A stretch of 42,479 bases of DNA from CAZJDM01 sp964544765 (GCA_964544765.1 CAZJDM010000018.1:1-42479); one strand, 5' to 3'. Positions 9,150 through 18,428 are shown, counted from the stretch's first letter. Numbers and translations: made by a program. The notes: a model not told the origin generated them from the letters alone.

Positions 9150-11150
9150 ATGAAAACACTAAATGAAGCTTGGGTTAAGTCATGTGTACAGTTTAAGGAT
9201 TTACCAGTAGTACAAAATAGAAAAGCTCGTGCGGTAAAGGATAGTGAAGGCAAAATTGATGAGGAAGTTTCTTTTGAAAAAGTTTCCTATAAGAAACTTG
9301 AAACATTTGTCTTTGCATTTGGCAATGGTTTACTATCCTTAGGCTTGAAAGAAAAAGAAGCTGTAGCAATAATCGCTGAAAATAGCATGAGATGGCTGAT
9401 TTCCGATTTGGCGGTTTTGGGAAACAGAGCTTATGATGTTCCTAGGGGATGCTCTTCTACTGTTGATGAGATAATTTATATCCTAAATCATAGCGATTCA
9501 CGGATTGTAATTGTTGATGATGAGAATCAATTAAATCGTTTGTTAGAACGTAAAAACGATATTGAGAAAGTCGAAACTTTTATTGTGTTGGATGAAACTT
9601 TTAAAAAATCTGATCCTAAGAAACTGGAAGATACAGATGATGAAGAAAAAAGTGGAAAAATAGAGAAAAGAATTTTTTCATATGATCAGGTTCTTACTCT
9701 GGGTAAAGAATATTGGAAAGATGAACAAAATAAAAAGAAGAATGAGTTTCAAACTCGGAGAGAAAATACTCAGCCTGATGATAATGCTACTTTAATTTAC
9801 ACCTCAGGGACATCTGGTGAACCTAAAGGAATAATGTTAACTCATTGGAACATTATGCATATTGTTGAAACGGTGCCTTTTATTATGAATGTGCATTCTG
9901 ATGATGTCTTTTTATCTATTCTTCCGGTGTGGCACACCTTTGAAAGAACCTTAGAATATTGTGTTATTCGGGTAGGAGCCTCGCTTGCATATACTAACAG
10001 GTTAACCGTTGTAAAAGATATGGGGGTAGTAACTCCCACTTATTTAGTTGGTGTCCCTCGTATATGGTTAGCCATATATAATAATGTAATGGCAAATATC
10101 CGTCATGCTAAAAAAGATAAATTATTTCAAAAGTTGTACGCTCATAGTAAAAAAGTTATCCAATGCAGACGCTATAATAGTAAAAGACAATATCTTTTAG
10201 GTAAACAAAAACCCAAAAAAGTCGAAGCTTCACTCAAGGATTATTTCTATCATTATACAGCTGATCTTTTAATCTATAGAAAAGTACGTGAAAAATTAGG
10301 AGGTAAATTAATTGGACCAGTTAGTGGAGGGGGAGCTTTACCTGCCTATATAGATGATTTTTACGAAGTAATTGGCGTTCCAATTATAGAGGGATATGGC
10401 TTAACTGAGACCTCTCCTATTTTGTGTTGTCGTACTTTTACTCATAATATTCCTTATACAGTGGGTCAACCGATTCCACAAACTACTATAGTAATAAAAG
10501 ATGAACAAGGTAATTTATTGCCAGATGGACAGAAAGGTTGTGTGTGGGTTAGTGGTCCTCAGGTAATGAAAGGATATTACAAGAATGAAGTCAAAACCAA
10601 CGAAGTTATGGGTACCGATGAAAAAGGTAAAGTTTGGTTTAATACCGGTGATTTAGGGGTGATTTCTCATTATGGTGATATAAGTATATTGGGTCGAATT
10701 AAAGATACGATTGTTTTAATTGGTGGCGAAAATGTGGAGCCAGAACGTGTTGAGACAGCCATCGCATCTTCGGAATATGTTGAGCAGGCGTTGGTGTGTG
10801 GCCAGGATCAGGAGTGTATAACAGCATTGATAGTACCCAATGATCAGGAGTTGAGGCACCTTTGTAGAGAATTATCGGTTGAATTTAATAAAGATGTTCC
10901 TGCTTTAATTAATGAACCGAAAATCAAAAAGTTTTTTAAGAAAATGATAAAAGAGAAGGTTTCATTAAAAACCGGTTTTAAAGATATAGAATTGGTCAAT
11001 AATTTTACTTTCACCAAGCCTTTTACCCCTGAAGACGAAACCTTGACTCTCTCAATGAAAATCCGCAGACATAAGGTCTTTGAAAGAGATTTAGAAAAAA
11101 TTAAAGCTATGTATCCGTATTATAATGACCTTACTAAAGGCGAAAGTTAG
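9150..11150 (+). CDS. Long-chain acyl-CoA synthetase (AMP-forming)
   Basis: The 666-residue enzyme activates fatty acids to acyl-CoA through an acyl-adenylate, the entry step of beta-oxidation. All ANL-superfamily landmarks are present: the phosphate-binding loop YTSGTSGEPKG near residue 218, GYGLTETSP near 415, FNTGDLG near 498 and the hinge region GRIKDTIVLIGGENVEPERVE near 516-536. The length and an insert of about 70 residues in the middle match the eukaryote-like FAA1 group (COG1022) rather than the roughly 560-residue E. coli FadD. No transmembrane segment is evident, so it is probably cytosolic or peripheral at the inner membrane. It has a strong AAGGAG site and its own near-consensus promoter, and leads a run of beta-oxidation genes. 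The family is certain; chain-length preference cannot be read. Confidence 0.93.
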   Translation: MKTLNEAWVKSCVQFKDLPVVQNRKARAVKDSEGKIDEEVSFEKVSYKKLETFVFAFGNGLLSLGLKEKEAVAIIAENSMRWLISDLAVLGNRAYDVPRGCSSTVDEIIYILNHSDSRIVIVDDENQLNRLLERKNDIEKVETFIVLDETFKKSDPKKLEDTDDEEKSGKIEKRIFSYDQVLTLGKEYWKDEQNKKKNEFQTRRENTQPDDNATLIYTSGTSGEPKGIMLTHWNIMHIVETVPFIMNVHSDDVFLSILPVWHTFERTLEYCVIRVGASLAYTNRLTVVKDMGVVTPTYLVGVPRIWLAIYNNVMANIRHAKKDKLFQKLYAHSKKVIQCRRYNSKRQYLLGKQKPKKVEASLKDYFYHYTADLLIYRKVREKLGGKLIGPVSGGGALPAYIDDFYEVIGVPIIEGYGLTETSPILCCRTFTHNIPYTVGQPIPQTTIVIKDEQGNLLPDGQKGCVWVSGPQVMKGYYKNEVKTNEVMGTDEKGKVWFNTGDLGVISHYGDISILGRIKDTIVLIGGENVEPERVETAIASSEYVEQALVCGQDQECITALIVPNDQELRHLCRELSVEFNKDVPALINEPKIKKFFKKMIKEKVSLKTGFKDIELVNNFTFTKPFTPEDETLTLSMKIRRHKVFERDLEKIKAMYPYYNDLTKGES

Positions 11151-11159
11151 GAGATTTTT

Positions 11160-12152
11160 GTGAACAATTCTATTTTTAGCGAACAACTCTCTTCAGGATC
11201 ACCAGTTGTATCAAGAGAACATGCTTATTCCGATCTGGATTTATATCAAAAAGATAGAGTGGCTTTTGTCTTAATGAATCGCTTCAAAGATGATAAACGA
11301 GTCGCTAGACAAGCTGCCAATCATTTAGATGATGTTTTAATTAAGCAATTAATTGCTGTTATGCAGGAATTAGATAAGGATCAATCGGTTGATAGTATAA
11401 TTTTGTCCAGCGCTCATAGGATGGCCTTTTCTAGAGGAGCCAAGATTGAAGTGATTTTAAATACTTCATTTGAAGAGGGTCTTAAGATAGTAGAGGAAGC
11501 TCAAGAGATTATACTGGTTATGGCTCGAATAACTAAGCCAATAATTGCCGCTATTAATGGAATAACTTTAGGTGGAGGGTTAGAGTTAGCTATGGCCTGT
11601 GATTACAGAGTGTCTAGTAATAGGGCGACTGTAATGTTTGGATTACCTGAAGCTTCGTTAGGAATTTTACCGGGAATGGGCGGTACTCAAAATTTAACTC
11701 GTTTAGTGGGTAAAGAAAAGGCTCTTGGATATATGGTTAGAGCTGGTGCGGAAATTAATCCAGATACGGCTAAAAAAGAAGGATTAGTCGATTTGGTGGT
11801 TGACTATGATCAATTATTAGATGAGGCGTTTACTTTTGCTCAAAAGGGAAACTTAAAGAAGACTTTTAATACTCAAAATTTTGGTAAAGTAAGTGTCGAT
11901 CGTGCTCAAATTCGACTGGATCTGCAAAAGTGGATCGAAGAACATAAAATGGAAGTTTTGGAAGACGAAAAAGCTGCTCCTTTATCTAAAACTTTGATTC
12001 ATTTTGTGATTGAAAATACCAGTCAGGATAAACTATTAGATGCTTTGATCTATGAGCAGGAAGCCTTTAGTTACTTAGTCACAACACAAGATGCTCAAGA
12101 GGGTGTTACTGCTCTAGTTGAAAAGAGAGAGCCTGAATTTGTGGCAAAATAA
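11160..12152 (+). CDS. Enoyl-CoA hydratase/isomerase family protein
   Basis: The 330-residue crotonase-fold protein should hydrate trans-2-enoyl-CoA to 3-hydroxyacyl-CoA. Oxyanion-hole segments are visible (AFSRGAKIE near residue 90; ITLGGGLELAMACDYR near 135-150). Both glutamates used by classical hydratases appear kept: Glu in GGGLELA and Glu in LPEASLGILPG. The C-terminal part (about 235-330) is longer than in a minimal 260-residue hydratase and resembles the linker that joins hydratase to dehydrogenase in FadB/FadJ, but the dehydrogenase is a separate gene here (14071-15276). The start is GTG at 11160, supported by AGGAG at 11149-11153 overlapping the stop of the preceding synthetase gene, so the two are probably translated from one mRNA. 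Hydratase rather than isomerase is inferred from the two glutamates. Confidence 0.9.
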   Translation: MNNSIFSEQLSSGSPVVSREHAYSDLDLYQKDRVAFVLMNRFKDDKRVARQAANHLDDVLIKQLIAVMQELDKDQSVDSIILSSAHRMAFSRGAKIEVILNTSFEEGLKIVEEAQEIILVMARITKPIIAAINGITLGGGLELAMACDYRVSSNRATVMFGLPEASLGILPGMGGTQNLTRLVGKEKALGYMVRAGAEINPDTAKKEGLVDLVVDYDQLLDEAFTFAQKGNLKKTFNTQNFGKVSVDRAQIRLDLQKWIEEHKMEVLEDEKAAPLSKTLIHFVIENTSQDKLLDALIYEQEAFSYLVTTQDAQEGVTALVEKREPEFVAK

Positions 12153-12171
12153 GGGAAATAAGGAGAAAGAT

Positions 12172-13971
12172 ATGGCTGAGAATTTTTATGAGAAAAATAA
12201 GGATATTCAATTTTATTTTGATCAATATTTAGATTTAAAAACAATTATTGATTTAAAAGAGAATTTTTATCAAAATCCAGATGGAGATGAAGACGCTCCG
12301 GCCAATTTTGAGGAAGCGCTAGATAATACCAAAAGTATTTTAAATTATTTGGGTCATATAGCTAGTGAGACTATTTTTCCCAATTCAACCAAGGTGGATG
12401 AAGAGGGCGCGTCTTTTGATCCTCAGACTAAAACAATAAAATTAGCCAGTGGTACGATTGAAGATTTAAATGCCTTGAAAGAAGCGGGAGTTATGGGGCT
12501 CACTCTGCCAAGAAAATATGGTGGTTTAAATCAATGTGAGACAGCTTTGGTAGCTTCTATTGATATGGTTTCAGCAGCAGATGCTGGATTGATGACCTTG
12601 TTTGGACTGCAGGGCATTGGAGAAACTATTTATCATTTTGCTGATGAGGAAGTAAAAGATAAATATCTACCCAAATTGGCTTCGGGAGAATATTTGGGAG
12701 CTATGACCTTAACTGAGGCTGGCGCTGGTTCTGATTTAGGAAGTGTGTTAACCAAAGCTACTTATGACGAAGACAAACAAAAGTGGTTCTTGAATGGGAC
12801 CAAGCGTTTTATTACCAATGGTGGGGCTGAGGTTCAATTGGTTTTAGCTAGAACTGAGCCAGATACTGATGGTGATGTCCGTGGCCTTAGTATGTTTTTA
12901 GTTGAAATTGATCAAATTGAGGTGAACCGCATTGAACATAAATTGGGAATTAATGGTTCTCCTACCTGTGAGTTAGTTTTTGATAATTCTGAAGGTATGT
13001 TGATTGGAAAACGAAGGTTTGGATTAGTAAAGTATTTAATATCACTTATGAATAGTGCTAGGTTAGGATGTGCCGCTCAGGGGTTAGGGTTGGCTCAAAT
13101 TGCTTTTGATGATGCGTTGCAGTATTCAGATGAACGCGAACAGTTTGGAAAGAAAATTAAAGAATTTCCACCAATCGCTAATATGCTGGCTAAAATGAAA
13201 TTGAGTATTGAGTCCACCAGAGCCTTGGTTTATCAATGTGCCTGGATGGTTGATAATTACACCGGTTTAGAGCATAGAATTGTAGTAATTAAGGAGCAAT
13301 TAAAAGATGCTAAAGATGAACAAAAAGAAAAACTAAGTGCTGAGCGTAAAGAGTGTGTCGATAAGGCCAAAAAGTTTAGGATGTATGCGGATATTTTGAC
13401 ACCTTTGGCTAAGATAAAAAGTGGAACTATGGCTAATGAAGTAACTAGCGATGCTATTCAAGTGCTGGGTGGTGTTGGATATACTAAAGAATTTAGAGTG
13501 GAGAGATATTTTCGTGATGCGCGGATTGTGGATATCTATGAGGGAACTGGTGAGATGCAAGTAAAAGCGGCGATATCAGGAGTATTGAATGGTTATTTAA
13601 ATCCATTAATGGATCAATTTGAAGATAAGGTAAATAAGTCTGACGATGATGAATTAAAATCATTAGGTAAGATAATTAAAGAAGCTAGAAATGACTTGGA
13701 TGAGGCTATTGCCAAGATAAAAGGTAGTGTTGAAGATCCTGATTATGAAATATATTTACAATCGTATGAGCGAAATTTGTGCGATATGTTGTGTGATTTA
13801 TATTGTGCTTATTTATTATTGGACCAAGCTTTAATTTCCGATAGAAAGAAAATTGTAGCACGAAAGTATATTGGTCAAATGCGTAATAGGGTGGCCCAAG
13901 ATAAGGCTGAAGTGTTGAATAGCAACCTTGATGCAGTTAAGCACTTCAACCTTATTAACGAAGTAAGGTAA
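12172..13971 (+). CDS. Acyl-CoA dehydrogenase (about 600-residue type)
   Basis: This FAD enzyme oxidises acyl-CoA to trans-2-enoyl-CoA. From ATG 12172 it has 599 residues; an upstream in-frame ATG at 12118 lies inside the hydratase gene and lacks a site, whereas TAAGGAG (12159-12165) fits 12172. Landmarks are the N-terminal helical domain, the flavin-binding AMTLTEAGAGSDLGS, WFLNGTKRFITNGG, and the C-terminal IQVLGGVGYTKEF and RDARIVDIYEGTGEMQ, with the predicted catalytic base Glu457 in YEGT. About 40 extra charged residues (EQLKDAKDEQKEKLSAER region) and a helical tail of about 130 residues set it apart from the 380-residue short-chain type and place it with longer bacterial dehydrogenases. 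It lies 19 bases after the hydratase stop. Electron-transfer flavoprotein genes are not in the window. Confidence 0.92.
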   Translation: MAENFYEKNKDIQFYFDQYLDLKTIIDLKENFYQNPDGDEDAPANFEEALDNTKSILNYLGHIASETIFPNSTKVDEEGASFDPQTKTIKLASGTIEDLNALKEAGVMGLTLPRKYGGLNQCETALVASIDMVSAADAGLMTLFGLQGIGETIYHFADEEVKDKYLPKLASGEYLGAMTLTEAGAGSDLGSVLTKATYDEDKQKWFLNGTKRFITNGGAEVQLVLARTEPDTDGDVRGLSMFLVEIDQIEVNRIEHKLGINGSPTCELVFDNSEGMLIGKRRFGLVKYLISLMNSARLGCAAQGLGLAQIAFDDALQYSDEREQFGKKIKEFPPIANMLAKMKLSIESTRALVYQCAWMVDNYTGLEHRIVVIKEQLKDAKDEQKEKLSAERKECVDKAKKFRMYADILTPLAKIKSGTMANEVTSDAIQVLGGVGYTKEFRVERYFRDARIVDIYEGTGEMQVKAAISGVLNGYLNPLMDQFEDKVNKSDDDELKSLGKIIKEARNDLDEAIAKIKGSVEDPDYEIYLQSYERNLCDMLCDLYCAYLLLDQALISDRKKIVARKYIGQMRNRVAQDKAEVLNSNLDAVKHFNLINEVR

Positions 13972-13981
13972 TATTATTGTT

Positions 13982-14033
13982 AACTGTTATCAGTTGACAG
14001 TTTACAGTATTCAGATAACTGTTGATAGTTGAC
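13982..14033 (+). repeat. Two 17-bp direct repeats, each partly palindromic
   Basis: Copies at 13982-13998 and 14017-14033 share AACTGTT-NNN-AGTTGAC and differ only in the three central bases (ATC versus GAT). The first contains the dyad AACTG-TTAT-CAGTT. They fill the 99-base spacer between the acyl-CoA dehydrogenase and hydroxyacyl-CoA dehydrogenase genes. They could be paired operators for a fatty-acid regulator or copies of a dispersed genomic repeat. Confidence 0.6.
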
Positions 14034-14070
14034 GATTCACGGTGGTCAGCTTTTAGTGAAGGATGGGATT

Positions 14071-15276
14071 ATGAATAAAATAGGCAAAATTGCTGTTATT
14101 GGTGCTGGTGTCATGGGGGCAGGAATTGCGGCAGCTATTTTTCGTAAGGGAATGGTGGTTACTTTATATGATGTGAATAAAGAATTACTGCAGGAAGCGG
14201 TGGATAATATAAAGAAAGGTGCCAGGAGAAATCTTAATGTTGATCATATTATTGGAGCCGACTCATTAGAAGAAGCTTTGAAGGGTGTTGATCTGGTGAT
14301 TGAAGCGGTAGTTGAAAACATGGATCTAAAGAAAAAGATTTTTGCCGAGGTAGATAAACTGGCTTCTTCTGAGACTATTTTAGCTAGTAATACTTCTTCT
14401 TTATCTATTTCTGAGATGGCTAGTGCTACAAATAGACCTGACAAATTTGTTGGTCTGCATTTTTTTAATCCAGCGGTTATTATGAGGTTAGTAGAAGTTA
14501 TTACCATTGATTCTACTTCCAGCGAGACATATGAAAAAGTAAAAACTTTTATCGATGATATTCGTAAGACTGGAGTAAAAGTAAAAGAGTCTCCAGGTTT
14601 TGTTGTTAATCGAATTTTGTTACCTTTGGTCAATGAAGCTTTTTATTTACTTGAAGAAATGGAAAAGAATTCTGATGGTGGAGTAATAGAAACCGCTTTA
14701 GATATTGATACCGCTATGGAAAGAGCCAATGTGTTGTTGATGGGGCCTTTTAATTTAGTTGATATGATTGGGTTGGATACGGCTTATAAGGTAGCTGAGA
14801 TTATTTATGAAGGGCTTGATCGTAATGATCGTTATAAACCTTCAAGTTACTTCAAAAAGTATTATGACAATGGTTTTTATGGCCGTAAAGCTGGCAGAGG
14901 TGTTTATTATTACAATAATAAAGAGTTAGATCCCGATAATAATCCTAACTTAGATGAAAATAAGAACTCTTTAACTCATCCGACTAATCCAAAGTTTCCA
15001 ACTAATTATTTAGTAGCTTGTATGGTCAACGAAGGATTCAGATTGTTGGAAGAAGGAATTGTTGATTCGTATCAAGATGTGGAAACATGTATTGAGTTAG
15101 GGGCACGTTGGCCCAAAGGTCCTTTTGCTAAAGCTAAGGATATAGGGATGGACGTAATTAGATCCACTTTAGAGAAGCGAGCAAAAGAAACGGGTGGTAA
15201 TGCTAGATATCAGCCAAGCAGATTGCTGTATGAGTTGAATGATGAACTAAAAGAATTCTTTGACTCAGAAAACTAA
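14071..15276 (+). CDS. 3-hydroxyacyl-CoA dehydrogenase (NAD-dependent)
   Basis: The 401-residue enzyme oxidises 3-hydroxyacyl-CoA to 3-ketoacyl-CoA. The N-terminal Rossmann motif is IGAGVMGAGIAAAIFRKG, followed by an acidic Asp after the second strand (TLYD). The catalytic His130 lies in VGLHFFNP, and SPGFVVNRILLPLVNEAF marks the start of the C-terminal domain. A second, shorter C-terminal domain is present (after about residue 300), so it is longer than the 280-residue 3-hydroxybutyryl-CoA dehydrogenases. ATG 14071, with GGATGGGA just upstream, is a better start than the in-frame TTG at 14029, which falls in the repeat-containing spacer. It completes the chemistry between the hydratase upstream and the thiolases downstream. 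Confidence 0.92.
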   Translation: MNKIGKIAVIGAGVMGAGIAAAIFRKGMVVTLYDVNKELLQEAVDNIKKGARRNLNVDHIIGADSLEEALKGVDLVIEAVVENMDLKKKIFAEVDKLASSETILASNTSSLSISEMASATNRPDKFVGLHFFNPAVIMRLVEVITIDSTSSETYEKVKTFIDDIRKTGVKVKESPGFVVNRILLPLVNEAFYLLEEMEKNSDGGVIETALDIDTAMERANVLLMGPFNLVDMIGLDTAYKVAEIIYEGLDRNDRYKPSSYFKKYYDNGFYGRKAGRGVYYYNNKELDPDNNPNLDENKNSLTHPTNPKFPTNYLVACMVNEGFRLLEEGIVDSYQDVETCIELGARWPKGPFAKAKDIGMDVIRSTLEKRAKETGGNARYQPSRLLYELNDELKEFFDSEN

Positions 15277-15424
15277 TAAGGTTATATAATACATTTAATT
15301 AGTATGTAAGGTAATTTGTATTGAGTGTAATTATGATTTGTGAGAACGAGAAGAATAAATTAATTTTTAAAATAAACTAATCAAGTTAATTAAACTAATT
15401 AAAGTAATCGTAAGGGAGGATAAA

Positions 15425-15670
15425 ATGGCTTTAAATAAAGATGAAGTAGTAAAAGAATTAAGTGAAACCGCAGCTGAGTTTATTGGTATTGATGTGGGAG
15501 AATTGGATTTAAGTAAAAAACTACGATTAGAATACGGTATAAGTTCGATAGATGCTGCGGAACTTATTATGTCGATGGAAGATCAATATAATTTAAAAAT
15601 TCCGGTTGAAGAAGCGCAAAAGATATTATCTACTCAAGATGCTATTGATTATGTATTGAAAAATTCCTAA
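15425..15670 (+). CDS. Acyl carrier protein
   Basis: This 81-residue acidic helical protein has the carrier-protein fold pattern. The phosphopantetheine attachment site is GISSIDAAEL with Ser41 aligned to the modified serine; the usual preceding Asp of the DSL motif is Ser here. A strong AGGGAGGA site precedes ATG 15425. It sits among beta-oxidation genes rather than with fatty-acid synthesis genes (no fabD/fabF nearby), so it is probably not the housekeeping ACP. It may carry an acyl chain for a dedicated reaction, for example with one of the two nearby thiolases. The 148-base spacer upstream is very AT-rich, with short repeated ATTAAACTAAT-like words and no clear promoter. The fold assignment is firm; the role is inference. 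Confidence 0.85.
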   Translation: MALNKDEVVKELSETAAEFIGIDVGELDLSKKLRLEYGISSIDAAELIMSMEDQYNLKIPVEEAQKILSTQDAIDYVLKNS

Positions 15671-15775
15671 TTGGATGGAATATATACATTTAAATCGGAA
15701 TTTATAATAAGTGCGTTGTAAGAGTTGTAAAATGCCCTTGATTTTGGGATGATATATGCTAAAATGAAGGGTGAT

Positions 15776-17014
15776 ATGAAAAAACGTCATCACCAAAGTA
15801 AAGTTTTAAAATTGTTAGGTATGTTTCCAGCTGTGGTGATCATTGGGCCACGACAGTGTGGAAAGTCAACTTTAGCCCAGCAATGTGTTCCAAATTGGAA
15901 GACATTTGATCTGGAAAAACCTTCTGATTATGATTTAATTGCCAAAGATGTAGATTTCTTTTTTAAAAATAATTCTAATCATATTATTATCGATGAGGCC
16001 CAAGAATTTCCCCCTATTTTTAAATCTTTGAGAGGGGTACTGGACGCCAAAAGGCAAGAAAAAGGCCGGTTTATAATTACTGGTTCCAGCTCTCCTGAAA
16101 TAATAAAAAATATTGATGAAAGTTTAGCTGGTCGGGCTGCAACGATAGAGTTATCGCCCTTTTCGATTGGAGAACTATATGAGAAAGGCGTTTCCAATCT
16201 TTACACCTTATTACAAGAAAGGCGATCAAAAGAAAATATTGATCAGATAATGAATTTACCATCTAATTATAATATGGATGAAATTCGTACCAATTGGTTC
16301 TACGGAGGCTTCCCAGAACCAGTACTGCAAAGAGATAAAGCGGACTTTTTTCGTCTCTGGATGGATAATTATTTAGGAAATTACCTAAATCGTGATATTA
16401 GAGGACTCTTTCCCAAATTAAACCTGCAAAATTATCGACGGTTTATTAACACACTATCTCATGTTTCGGGAACTCAGATTAATAAAAACCTAATAGCATC
16501 CAATTTAGAAATATCTAATAAGTCAGTGAAAGACTATTTGGATATTTTACACTCAACGTTTATTTGGCGAAATTTAATTACTTTTGATAAAAATAAGAAA
16601 AAAACCGTATTACGTATGCCCAAAGGACATTTTAGAGACACAGGATTATGGCATTATTTATTAAAAATAAATGATGTTGATGAACTATTACACCATCCAA
16701 TAGCTGGATTTTCTTTTGAAAGTTTTGTTATCGAACAAATAATTAGGGGATTTGAATCCACTATGGGTGCTGGAATTGATTTTTACTTCTATCGAACGCG
16801 AGATAAATCAGAAATAGATCTTATTGTAGAGGGCTTTTTTGGTACAGTTCCAATTGAAATTAAACTGGGTTTGAAAGTTACTCCCAAATCTTTAATTGGA
16901 TTGCAAACTCTGATCAATGATATGAATCTGCCGTTAGGAATTTTAGTTAATAACGGAGATAGAATTGAATTTGTTGCAGATAAAATTCTTCAGATTCCTA
17001 TAAATTTTTTATAA
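15776..17014 (+). CDS. AAA-type ATPase with DUF4143 C-terminal domain
   Basis: The 412-residue protein resembles the AAA_14/DUF4143 family. It begins with an ATPase domain: Walker A GPRQCGKST with Lys30, Walker B IIIDEAQ with Asp73-Glu74, and the sensor-like FIITGSSSPEI. The C-terminal domain has RTRDKSEIDLIVEG and IEIKLG, the pattern of a nuclease-like (PD-(D/E)xK-related) DUF4143 fold. These proteins are common, highly mobile and poorly characterised; some lie near toxin-antitoxin or defence genes. ATG 15776, preceded by GAAGG, fits better than ATG 15749. It has no metabolic link to its neighbours and may be a recent insertion into the beta-oxidation cluster, but no terminal repeats or transposase were found around it. 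Confidence 0.88.
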   Translation: MKKRHHQSKVLKLLGMFPAVVIIGPRQCGKSTLAQQCVPNWKTFDLEKPSDYDLIAKDVDFFFKNNSNHIIIDEAQEFPPIFKSLRGVLDAKRQEKGRFIITGSSSPEIIKNIDESLAGRAATIELSPFSIGELYEKGVSNLYTLLQERRSKENIDQIMNLPSNYNMDEIRTNWFYGGFPEPVLQRDKADFFRLWMDNYLGNYLNRDIRGLFPKLNLQNYRRFINTLSHVSGTQINKNLIASNLEISNKSVKDYLDILHSTFIWRNLITFDKNKKKTVLRMPKGHFRDTGLWHYLLKINDVDELLHHPIAGFSFESFVIEQIIRGFESTMGAGIDFYFYRTRDKSEIDLIVEGFFGTVPIEIKLGLKVTPKSLIGLQTLINDMNLPLGILVNNGDRIEFVADKILQIPINFL

Positions 17015-17043
17015 TTGACAATTTACCTAGTTGATTAAATAAT
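17015..17043 (+). promoter_or_regulatory. Candidate promoter for the two thiolase genes
   Basis: TTGACA at 17015-17020 begins directly after the ATPase stop codon and is followed, after 17 bases, by AATAAT at 17038-17043. A second TTGACA at 17093-17098 has a weaker partner (TAAAAC at 17117-17122, spacing 18). Either would give the thiolases a start separate from the ATPase gene. Confidence 0.45.
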
Positions 17044-17186
17044 TGGTTAGTTAGTAAAATACGTTTGTCTTATGCGCTTTTCTTGACAAATAGCAAGGTT
17101 TAGAGGTAAAACCATATAAAGAATTTAAGTGTTTTTGGTTTGTGAATTAATTATCTTCTGATGGTTTTAAAGGAAAAGGAGTTCGT

Positions 17187-18428
17187 ATGGGTAGTAGTTT
17201 TAGGGATGATGATATTGTTATTTTATCAGCTAAAAGATCTATTATTGGTTCAGATAGTGGTTCCATTAAAGATATTGGCGCAGTTGATCTTGGTGCTCAC
17301 GTACTTGATAACATACTTGAAAATTTAGAAAAACAATCATCCGATTTTCAAAGAAATAAGATAGATTATTTTGTGTGTGGTTTATCTATCGGTGCTGGTA
17401 TTGGTCAAAATCCTCCCAGGCAGATCTCTAGTCGAGTGGGACTAAATAGCGTTCCGGTAGCGTTCGCGGTTAATGAAATGTGTGGCTCGGGTATGCAGTC
17501 TATAATTCTGGGAATGCAAGCTTTGCGTACCGGAGATTCTGAAGCAGTAATAGTAGGAGGTACCGAATCAGTTTCCACTTCTCCATATCTAATAACAGCT
17601 AAACAATTAGTAGAATGGCAAGATTTACGAGTTGAGGAAATTCAAACCAAGGTGGTCAGAGCTGATTTGTATGATGGGTTGACTTGTAAGATTCATGATG
17701 TACACACCATTTGTCATGCTGAAAATTGCACTCAAAGATGGGCTAAAGAGAAAGGTTTGAATCCTGAGAAATTTAAACTTGAAGTGGATGATTATGCCTT
17801 TTTGAGTCATCAAAGAGCCTTAAAAGCAATAGAAGAACATAAGTTTGATGATGAAGTTGTCTTGATACCAGGTACTTCTGAGCGTGATGAACTTCCTTCC
17901 AGAAAAAACATTAAGATTATGAATAAGCGAAAAGGAACTCAATTTACTCCTGATGGTTTATATCTTTCTAATCACAACTCTCCTCAACTAGGAAATGGAG
18001 CGGCTTTTATGGTATTAACTACCTATCAAAAGGCCAGAAGCTTTGGTTTAAAACCTATGGCTAAGATTGTTGATTATGCCAAAGCCGGTACTTCACCTGA
18101 AGATTTTATGTTGGCGCCACTTGCTGCAATGCGTCAGTTGTTTGAACGAACCCAAACTGATGTAGATGATTTTGATTATATTGAATCCAATAGCGCGTTT
18201 GGTTCGCAAATGTTAATCAATAAGATTGAATTAGGATTGGATATGAATAAGGTTAATGTTAATGGAGATTGTGTCGCTTTGGGTCATCCCATTGGGGCGG
18301 CAGGAGCTAGAATTTTAACCACTTTACTATATACTCTGAAAAATAATAATAAACCGCGCGGATTAGCCTCTATTTGTTTAGGTGGAGGAAATGGTAGTGC
18401 GATGAGTATTGAGATTGATAATCCGTAA
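17187..18428 (+). CDS. Thiolase (acetyl-CoA acyltransferase family), copy 1
   Basis: The 413-residue enzyme should cleave 3-ketoacyl-CoA with CoA, or condense two acyl-CoAs. The nucleophile is Cys99 in NEMCGSGMQS, His367 lies in LGHPIGAAG, and the second catalytic Cys397 lies in ICLGGGNGSA. The loop that normally reads NEAFA is SNSAFG here: the Asn is kept but Glu is replaced by Ser. The length is typical. AAGGAG stands about 5 bases before ATG 17187. A second, clearly different thiolase follows 63 bases later, so the pair may divide chain lengths or form a two-subunit enzyme. Family assignment is secure; direction of the reaction is inferred from the beta-oxidation context. Confidence 0.92.
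   Translation: MGSSFRDDDIVILSAKRSIIGSDSGSIKDIGAVDLGAHVLDNILENLEKQSSDFQRNKIDYFVCGLSIGAGIGQNPPRQISSRVGLNSVPVAFAVNEMCGSGMQSIILGMQALRTGDSEAVIVGGTESVSTSPYLITAKQLVEWQDLRVEEIQTKVVRADLYDGLTCKIHDVHTICHAENCTQRWAKEKGLNPEKFKLEVDDYAFLSHQRALKAIEEHKFDDEVVLIPGTSERDELPSRKNIKIMNKRKGTQFTPDGLYLSNHNSPQLGNGAAFMVLTTYQKARSFGLKPMAKIVDYAKAGTSPEDFMLAPLAAMRQLFERTQTDVDDFDYIESNSAFGSQMLINKIELGLDMNKVNVNGDCVALGHPIGAAGARILTTLLYTLKNNNKPRGLASICLGGGNGSAMSIEIDNP

Noticed and set aside
12118..12171. Longer acyl-CoA dehydrogenase starting at ATG 12118
   Set aside because: These codons lie within the end of the hydratase gene and have no ribosome site; ATG 12172 has TAAGGAG at ideal spacing.
14244..14633. Minus-strand frame of 129 codons
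   Set aside because: It is antisense to the catalytic part of 3-hydroxyacyl-CoA dehydrogenase, whose motifs fix the real frame.
15776..17014. Insertion sequence carrying the AAA ATPase
   Set aside because: No transposase motif, terminal inverted repeats or target duplication were seen at its borders.
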